Shown: one piece after another, positions 58,905-64,000 of the stretch
Layout: every line of letters begins with the position of its first letter
Position numbering within the stretch: the first letter of the stretch is position 1
NCBI GenBank assembly: GCA_029932855.1
Contig: JAOZPG010000001.1
Coordinates: forward strand, 180,984-244,983
Reading direction: 5' to 3'
Source of the DNA: Bacteroidales bacterium
GTDB taxonomy: Bacteria; Bacteroidota; Bacteroidia; Bacteroidales; VadinHA17
DNA: 64,000 nucleotides
Position numbers and translations under genes: made by a program
Notes under the pieces: generated by a model
Told to the model about the DNA's origin: nothing
Seen by the model: only the letters and a program-made list of their open reading frames with translations
Databases searched by the model: none

Positions 58905-59318
58905 ATGCATCTTCCTACAGCACCCATAGAATGGAAAACTGAATATAATGTTAATATTAGTTTTATTGATGAGCATCACAGGAAATTTGTAGAAATACTT
59001 AACAGGATACTTGAAATAAACAATGAAGCATCTTGTGGACACAATATTTCTGAAGCTTTCTTTTCATTAGTATATTATGCGGAGCATTATCTTATAAGGG
59101 AGCAAATGTACCTGAAAGAATATCAGAATTTTCAATATCACCAGGATTTGCACAACCAGTTTATTGACAGGGTAACCCGTTTCCAGGATGATTTTAAGAA
59201 GGGAAAGAAAAATATTTGCTCTGATATGGCCCTCTACTTATATGAATGGTTTGAGAATCATATACTTAATTATGATAAAGAAGCCACTGCTTTCCTGAAA
59301 GAAAAGGGGCATAATTAG
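58905..59318 (+). CDS. Hemerythrin-like protein, possibly altered diiron site
   Basis: A 137-residue four-helix-bundle protein from ATG 58905 (MHLPTAPIEW); the frame's TTG at 58872 is less likely. Diiron-ligand landmarks: FIDEHHRKF (His25), YAEHYLIREQM (His61, Glu66), YHQDLHNQF (His79, His83) and FENHILNYD (His119, Asp124). Compared with the canonical HFxxEE motif, the His-Glu spacing is one residue longer here (five instead of four). Bacterial hemerythrins bind oxygen or act in oxygen sensing. It stands alone between convergent-style neighbours. Confidence 0.85.
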   Translation: MHLPTAPIEWKTEYNVNISFIDEHHRKFVEILNRILEINNEASCGHNISEAFFSLVYYAEHYLIREQMYLKEYQNFQYHQDLHNQFIDRVTRFQDDFKKGKKNICSDMALYLYEWFENHILNYDKEATAFLKEKGHN

Positions 59319-59368
59319 AAAAGGAACATTTTTTCTCCGGCCAGGTATCAGGTTTTTCGCCCCGAGGA

Positions 59369-60547
59369 TCAGGCAAGCTTTTTTACTATTGATTCTTTAG
59401 TAAGCCTAAGATTGTGAAGGTCCAGCCTGGTTATCAGGTTTACGCCCGGGGTCTTGCCAATATCAAAACTACCAAGCTTATTTTCAAATCCCAGTGCCCT
59501 GGCACCGTTTATACAGGCCCATTTAATAAGTTCTGTGAGACTGATACCGGGATAATACATAGAAATGGTTTTTATTTCCTCCAGGATTGAAAGTTTATTA
59601 TTTGAAGCCAGGCTGTCACTGCCTATTGCTATCGGGAGTCCTGACCTGATTAGTAATTCAATGTCGGGAAGCCTGTTTTCGATATAAATGTTTGCATTAG
59701 GGCATAATATCAGGTATATCTTTTCCTTATGATTAAGTGCTATCTTTATATCATCTTCTCTGAAATAAGTATTATGAACAAGTAGAATACGGTCGGCATC
59801 TTTCATATAGCCCAGTGAATATTTCAGGGAATTACTTTCTCCCGGATCCCAGTTCTTCATATCTGCATGTTTAGAAAGGCTATTAAACAATTCTCCTTTT
59901 TTTGAAGCGAATAATTCTATTTCTGCCTGGCTTTCCTGCATATGTATGCTAATGCATTTAGCTGCAGATCTATGGGCCAGCTTACTGAACAATGCCGGGG
60001 GGACAGTATATGGTGCATGGGGTGAGACAGAATGAGGATGAGGATATTTGGTTTCGATAATCAGTGATAGTTCTTCTGCTTTTTGAAGTACTTTATCTGA
60101 TTCTTTCTCATCAAGGCCATAGACTTCAAGGAAGGAATGGTATTTAATACGGTCTGATGTTTTAAATTCAAAACTATAGGGAGTGTTACATATATCTCCT
60201 GCTGCCACAATACCATTGTCTGTCATCTCAGCATGAGCGGTCTTTGCATTTTTAAGTATTTCTGTTTTATCTGCAGTTCTCAGGCTTACAACATCTGACA
60301 GGAAAGCAGGAAGGCCTTTTTTTTTATCCACTTTTCCCCGTAAATGAGATAACTCAAGGTGACAATGACTGTTAATAAAACCGGGGACAAGTATTCCGTT
60401 ATAATATTCCAGTCCGGCTGACTCCCTTAGGTTTCCGCCAGTGTCTATAAGGTCAACAATTTTATTCCGGTCATCAAGAACAAGTATTCCGTACTTTAAT
60501 GTTTTACCTGATACAGGAAAGATATAATTTGCCGAGATCTTTCTCAT
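59369..60547 (-). CDS. Amidohydrolase-superfamily deaminase-like enzyme
   Basis: A 392-residue metal-dependent hydrolase of the cytosine/SAH-MTA deaminase branch. The metal site is visible: HCH (His61, His63) in PGFINSHCHLELSHLRG, His of ISIHMQESQAEIELF, His of ILLVHNTYF, and Asp of AIGSDSLASNN. N- and C-terminal beta-sandwich parts flank the barrel. The substrate is uncertain: S-adenosylhomocysteine/methylthioadenosine, guanine and other ring deaminases share these motifs. One base separates it from the DUF4296 gene, the same strand and order as in other Bacteroidota. Co-transcription with the T9SS genes upstream is likely. Confidence 0.85.
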   Translation of the reverse strand: MRKISANYIFPVSGKTLKYGILVLDDRNKIVDLIDTGGNLRESAGLEYYNGILVPGFINSHCHLELSHLRGKVDKKKGLPAFLSDVVSLRTADKTEILKNAKTAHAEMTDNGIVAAGDICNTPYSFEFKTSDRIKYHSFLEVYGLDEKESDKVLQKAEELSLIIETKYPHPHSVSPHAPYTVPPALFSKLAHRSAAKCISIHMQESQAEIELFASKKGELFNSLSKHADMKNWDPGESNSLKYSLGYMKDADRILLVHNTYFREDDIKIALNHKEKIYLILCPNANIYIENRLPDIELLIRSGLPIAIGSDSLASNNKLSILEEIKTISMYYPGISLTELIKWACINGARALGFENKLGSFDIGKTPGVNLITRLDLHNLRLTKESIVKKLA

Positions 60548-60548
60548 G

Positions 60549-61322
60549 CTATTTTTTCTCCTCCAATAGTTTTAAGGAGACTCCCCTTATATCAAAGTGA
60601 TTTTCCCAGTCTGAAGATTTCTGTTCGTTATGATCTACCAGAAAGCCCCTGATATGTGTTATAAGTGTATCTTGGGTTGTGTGAATGAGAGCAAAAGATC
60701 TCCACTGCCCATTTTTGACAATATTATTTCTTGAGAAAGAATATTTTTTTCCTTCCTTAGTTCCATCGTCATACCAGAAATATGCTGTAACAGCAGGTTT
60801 TGAGGAGCCATCGTCCTTGTACATTTTTATTTGTGCTCTAAGAATATATTTCCCCTGTTTGTCAATAGGAATATCAAAAGCTATTTTTTCCTGTTTCCCG
60901 TCATGAGGCATATGCCATTCATTTTTCATTTTCCATAATTCGGGTTTATCTGCTTCACCTTCTTTGTCAAAATATTTTTTATTATTGATCTCGCTTTCAA
61001 GCAGGCTTAGCTTATCAATAAGTTGTTCGTAAATCACTTCAAGTTTTTCGGGCTTATCTGAATAATATAGAAGAGTCTTATCAAAATCATCAAGACTGTA
61101 TCCATGATTGTTTAGGATGTCCTGATAATTACTTGTAGAATCTTTCCCGGGATATTGGTTAAGCATGACAGGACTGGTAAGCAATGCATCTGCCAGGTGA
61201 ATATCTTCCAATACTTGTATCAGCTCTTTTTCGGGGATAATGTCCCTGCGTTTTATTTTATTTTCCCTGCCGCTGCAGGAATTTATCAGGACAAGGATAA
61301 GGAATATATGTAAAAATCGCAT
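60549..61322 (-). CDS. DUF4296 lipoprotein
   Basis: A 257-residue lipoprotein (lipobox at VLINSCSG). Residues of about 25-115 are the DUF4296 helical domain (RRDIIPEKELIQVLEDIHLADALL ... YYSDKPEKLEVIYEQLI). The remaining 120 residues form a beta-rich part of unknown fold. The family is exclusive to Bacteroidota and of unknown role. It overlaps the PorP/SprF gene by one base (stop/start) and precedes the amidohydrolase by one base, so it belongs to the T9SS-linked operon. Confidence 0.85.
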   Translation of the reverse strand: MRFLHIFLILVLINSCSGRENKIKRRDIIPEKELIQVLEDIHLADALLTSPVMLNQYPGKDSTSNYQDILNNHGYSLDDFDKTLLYYSDKPEKLEVIYEQLIDKLSLLESEINNKKYFDKEGEADKPELWKMKNEWHMPHDGKQEKIAFDIPIDKQGKYILRAQIKMYKDDGSSKPAVTAYFWYDDGTKEGKKYSFSRNNIVKNGQWRSFALIHTTQDTLITHIRGFLVDHNEQKSSDWENHFDIRGVSLKLLEEKK

Positions 61323-62218
61323 TAGTTTTTTATTGTATTGAACCTTAGTCCTATCATTATCTCGTGGCTTCCGGAGTTATAATTCTTAAATTCCGAGATG
61401 CCGAAATCATAGGCATATCCAAAGTAATACCTTTCGTTATGAACATAACCAATTAATACTGAAGCAGCATCCTGCGATCGGTATGAAAAGCCTAACCACA
61501 CCATTTTTTGGTAAGTGAGTTTTGCATTAAGGTCTATCTGTGGAGGCACATTAGAAGTTCCTTTAAAGAATAATGATGGTTCAACTGAAAACTCGGGCGT
61601 AATATCAAATCTGTATCCACCCATTATATAATAATGTCTTTTAAGCCTGTTTAGTCCGCTTTTTTCATCGTATATTTTAAGCTTATTGCTTAACAGCTGG
61701 AATGTTGAAAATCCTCCAAACCAGTTCTTGTCATATATATAAAAGCCTATATTTGCATCGGGGACCCATGTTGAGTAAACACCTTCCTGCAATACAGGGT
61801 CGTCAATATCATGCAATGTTATTTTTGTACCGTCTATTGTGTTTTGCAGCAAACCAAAGGACAAGCCCATAGAAAGTCTGATATCATTTACAATTGTAAT
61901 ATTATAGGCATAACTGCCGTATAAGCCTGTTTTACTTGTTGGTCCCGTTACATCATTGTAGAGGTATGCCCCAAAGCCCATTGGCTTTTCTGTATGCGGA
62001 CCGTTAATGCTCAGGTTTATGGTCTGAGGTGCATCAACTATTCCTACCCACTGGAACCTGCTGATAGCTCTTACCTCATAGTGGTCTTTAGTACCTGCCA
62101 CAGCAGGATTCAGGGCGTAATCATTAAACATGTACTGTGTGAAGTGAGGAAGCTGTTGCGCCTGTATTTCACCAGATATTGCAATAAAGATAGTTAATAT
62201 GTAAAGCAGCTTTTTCAT
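61322..62218 (-). CDS. PorP/SprF family type IX secretion outer-membrane protein
   Basis: A 298-residue outer-membrane protein with signal peptide (ILTIFIAISGEIQAQQ). Family landmarks: PHFTQYMFNDYALNPAVAGTKDHYEV, GAYLYNDVTGPTSKTGLYGSYAYNI and a C-terminal barrel strand EIMIGLRFNTIKN. In Flavobacterium johnsoniae SprF is needed for secretion of the adhesin SprB, and the two are adjacent; here a SprB-repeat protein lies one base upstream. It therefore probably serves as the export/attachment partner for that protein. Confidence 0.92.
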   Translation of the reverse strand: MKKLLYILTIFIAISGEIQAQQLPHFTQYMFNDYALNPAVAGTKDHYEVRAISRFQWVGIVDAPQTINLSINGPHTEKPMGFGAYLYNDVTGPTSKTGLYGSYAYNITIVNDIRLSMGLSFGLLQNTIDGTKITLHDIDDPVLQEGVYSTWVPDANIGFYIYDKNWFGGFSTFQLLSNKLKIYDEKSGLNRLKRHYYIMGGYRFDITPEFSVEPSLFFKGTSNVPPQIDLNAKLTYQKMVWLGFSYRSQDAASVLIGYVHNERYYFGYAYDFGISEFKNYNSGSHEIMIGLRFNTIKN

Positions 62219-62219
62219 T

Positions 62220-64000
62220 CTACCTTATAATAGTTACCGGTCCCGTTATAGGAGGCGTGTTGCCACCATCATTCAATATAATAACATAATAATAGGTTCC
62301 TATGGGAAGTTCTTTTCCATTATTTGTCCCGTCCCACTCAATTCCGTTGCCATAGCCTTTTGAATAGAAAATCTCATGTCCCCAGCGGTCAACTATCCTT
62401 ACAATAATATCAGGGAATAACCATGCATTTTCAATTACCCAGGTATTATTCCACTGATCGCCATTAGGTGTGAATCCCGAAGGGATTACAAAATTCTCAA
62501 TAACTGAAATCACTAAGGAATCGGTACTTATACAGCCATCAGCAGTTGTTGCCACCACTTTGTAGAAACTTGTAATCTCGGGCATGGCATCAACAAGTCT
62601 TTCGCTATTTGATGAAACCAGTCCGTTTAGCGGTACCCAAAGATAAGAATCAAAACCATGGCTGGCTTCTAATCTTATTGTTGATCCTTTATATATAGTT
62701 GTATCCATACCTGCATCAACCTGGGGCACTTCAAATACAATAAGCTTAACAGAATCAATATCGCTACATACCCCTTCAGAAGCTGTCAGGTAATAAGTGC
62801 TTGTTTCCGTGGGTGATGCAAATGGGATGGCTATTGAAGGATCACTTAAGCCGCTTGTAGGGAGCCATTGATATGAAGAGCCTCCGGATCCCTGTAAATT
62901 AGTACCCTCTCCGGGACAAATACTTTGATCCGGACCGGCTTCTGCTATAACTTTGTATTTACTTTCAAGCAGTATTACTGAATCGACAGTACAGGAATTA
63001 ACATCTTTCAGCATTATATTGTATGAACCGGCCAGGAGATTATTAAAATCGGCATTAGCCTGCCAGCTTAAACCTCCGTCAACTGAATATATATATGCGG
63101 GGCTGCCTCCGTTTGCAGTAATTACAATGGAACCGTCAGCAGTGGAATTATTACAGGTAGCCTGAGTAGTAGTTATGTCTGAAATGACAAGTGCAGGGGG
63201 CTCTGTTATTGTTTGTGCCCCACCAGCTAATTCGCAGGCATTTGCATCCTTAACAGCCAGGTTGTAGTTGCCTGCAGTAAGAGTATTAAAGATGCCTCCG
63301 TTATCGTAGTAATTCGCTCCGGTGTCGATAGAATAAGTATATGGAGAAGTTCCACCTGAAGCATTTATAAGTATTTGTCCGTCGTTTCCTCCATTACATG
63401 AAACATGAGCAATTGTTTCGCTAAGGGAAAGAGGGGCAAGGGGTTCATTAACAGTAAAGTCAGGGCTTAGCAGTATGCATGCGTTTGCATCAGTAATAGT
63501 AACAGAATAGTTTCCGGCAGTAAGGCCGGAAATATCCTCTGTTGTTTCGCCATTGCTCCATACAAATGAATAGGGCTGAGTTCCGCCTGAGACAGTAATA
63601 TCAACAGAACCATTATTACCTCCATTGCATAGCACATCAATTATAAGTCCGGAAACAGTAAGCGGGTCGGGCTGGCTTACAGTAAAGTTTGCAGGAAGGC
63701 TGCAGCCCTTTGCGTCAGTGATAGTAACAGAATAGTTTCCTGCTATAAGACCAGAGATATCCTCTGTTGTTTCAGCATTGCTCCACAGGTATGTATATGG
63801 AGCTGTACCTCCCGAAACAGTAATATCAATTGCTCCGTTGCTCTGGCCGCTGCATGACACATTGTTTATTATTTCGCTTACAGCAAGAGCATCAGGCTGA
63901 TTGACCAGGTAACTGCCGCTTGCCAGCGTACATGCGTTTGCATCGGTAATAGTAACAGAATAGTTTCCGGCAGTAAGGCCGGAAATATCCTCTGTTGTTT
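62220..64000 (-). CDS. SprB-repeat cell-surface protein with T9SS type B sorting domain (5' end beyond window)
   Basis: The frame is open to the right edge at 64000, so the N-terminus and more repeats lie outside. The visible part contains at least four SprB-type repeats of 75-80 residues (each with TVSGGT-x-PY and GNYSVTITDA-x-C motifs) and part of a fifth. Two further Ig/PKD-like modules (AGPDQSICPGE; DAGMDTTIYKG) follow, then the C-terminal sorting domain: FVIPSGFTPNGDQWNNTW, VRIVDRWGHEIFY, WDGTNNGKELPIGTYYYVI. This is the gliding-motility-associated (TIGR04131-type) signal. It is a secreted adhesin-like protein in operon with its probable SprF partner. Confidence 0.92.
   Translation of the reverse strand, partial: TTEDISGLTAGNYSVTITDANACTLASGSYLVNQPDALAVSEIINNVSCSGQSNGAIDITVSGGTAPYTYLWSNAETTEDISGLIAGNYSVTITDAKGCSLPANFTVSQPDPLTVSGLIIDVLCNGGNNGSVDITVSGGTQPYSFVWSNGETTEDISGLTAGNYSVTITDANACILLSPDFTVNEPLAPLSLSETIAHVSCNGGNDGQILINASGGTSPYTYSIDTGANYYDNGGIFNTLTAGNYNLAVKDANACELAGGAQTITEPPALVISDITTTQATCNNSTADGSIVITANGGSPAYIYSVDGGLSWQANADFNNLLAGSYNIMLKDVNSCTVDSVILLESKYKVIAEAGPDQSICPGEGTNLQGSGGSSYQWLPTSGLSDPSIAIPFASPTETSTYYLTASEGVCSDIDSVKLIVFEVPQVDAGMDTTIYKGSTIRLEASHGFDSYLWVPLNGLVSSNSERLVDAMPEITSFYKVVATTADGCISTDSLVISVIENFVIPSGFTPNGDQWNNTWVIENAWLFPDIIVRIVDRWGHEIFYSKGYGNGIEWDGTNNGKELPIGTYYYVIILNDGGNTPPITGPVTIIR
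63481..64000. repeat. Tandem repeats coding for SprB modules
   Basis: The same block recurs at 63481-63547, 63706-63772 and 63934-64000, spaced 225 and 228 bases (75 and 76 codons). The first and third copies differ at a single base over 67, while the middle copy is more diverged, which points to recent duplication or conversion. The true copy number cannot be known because the array runs off the window. Confidence 0.85.

Overview
The window is from the chromosome of a Bacteroidota bacterium. The evidence is a SusC/SusD pair, a type IX secretion (T9SS) adhesin with SprB-type repeats next to a PorP/SprF protein, a GldA-type ABC ATPase, an UpxY-like NusG paralogue, a DksA-like protein with a degenerate zinc finger, and promoters of the Bacteroidota form TTTG-N19/20-TAnnTTTG. 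I cannot assign it below phylum. I saw no rRNA, tRNA, CRISPR array, insertion sequence or phage gene. Genes are dense, and only the stretches at 7384-7833 and 53805-54109 exceed about 300 bases without a full gene.

Layout. 1-1782: 3' part of a sensor with a propeller/Y_Y_Y input and a SpoIIE-type phosphatase output. 1803-7383 (minus): cysS, a GH97 glycosidase and a six-hairpin glycosidase-like protein. 7472-19619 (plus): a methionine operon with aspartate kinase, metY, metX, homoserine dehydrogenase, metH, metF and then rnr. Its leader carries a SAM-I riboswitch followed by a Met-rich 23-codon leader ORF and three hairpins. 19806-20953: a TetR regulator and a DUF2147 protein. 21139-29456: a polysaccharide-utilisation locus (SusC, SusD, terminator, phosphodiester glycosidase, large glycoside-hydrolase-like protein). 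29508-36125 (minus): Nudix-like protein, lspA, DksA-like protein, ileS, ribE, cyclophilin. 36187-41094: flavin-binding-like protein, SDR, sugar transferase with UpxY-like regulator, and a divergent glycosyltransferase.

41180-46150 (minus): a four-gene unit TetR - MMPL/RND transporter - LolA-like protein - outer-membrane beta-barrel, with a palindromic operator lying in its promoter. 46261-47598 (minus): metK behind a SAM-II riboswitch. 47840-57693: gldA-like ATPase, sodium/solute symporter, secreted TPR-CHAT protein, tandem USP, asnS, rpoN, PAP2-like membrane protein. 57683-60547: GT-B glycosyltransferase, hemerythrin-like protein, amidohydrolase. 60549-64000 (minus): DUF4296 lipoprotein, PorP/SprF protein and a SprB-repeat T9SS cargo that runs off the right edge.

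How the genes work together. The methionine operon plus metK covers aspartate to S-adenosylmethionine except for aspartate-semialdehyde dehydrogenase: kinase, Hom, MetX acetylation, MetY direct sulfhydrylation, MetF/MetH methylation, MetK. Two structurally unrelated SAM riboswitch classes control the two ends of this path. In the met operon the SAM-I P1 helix lies just upstream of the start of a leader peptide ending in Met-Pro-Met-Arg-Met-Cys, so SAM sensing and ribosome-based Met sensing may be stacked. That leader is the most novel-looking element in the window. Other items of note are an IleRS with a GxHH in place of HxGH signature (mupirocin insensitivity predicted) and the TetR-controlled MMPL/LolA/porin export unit.
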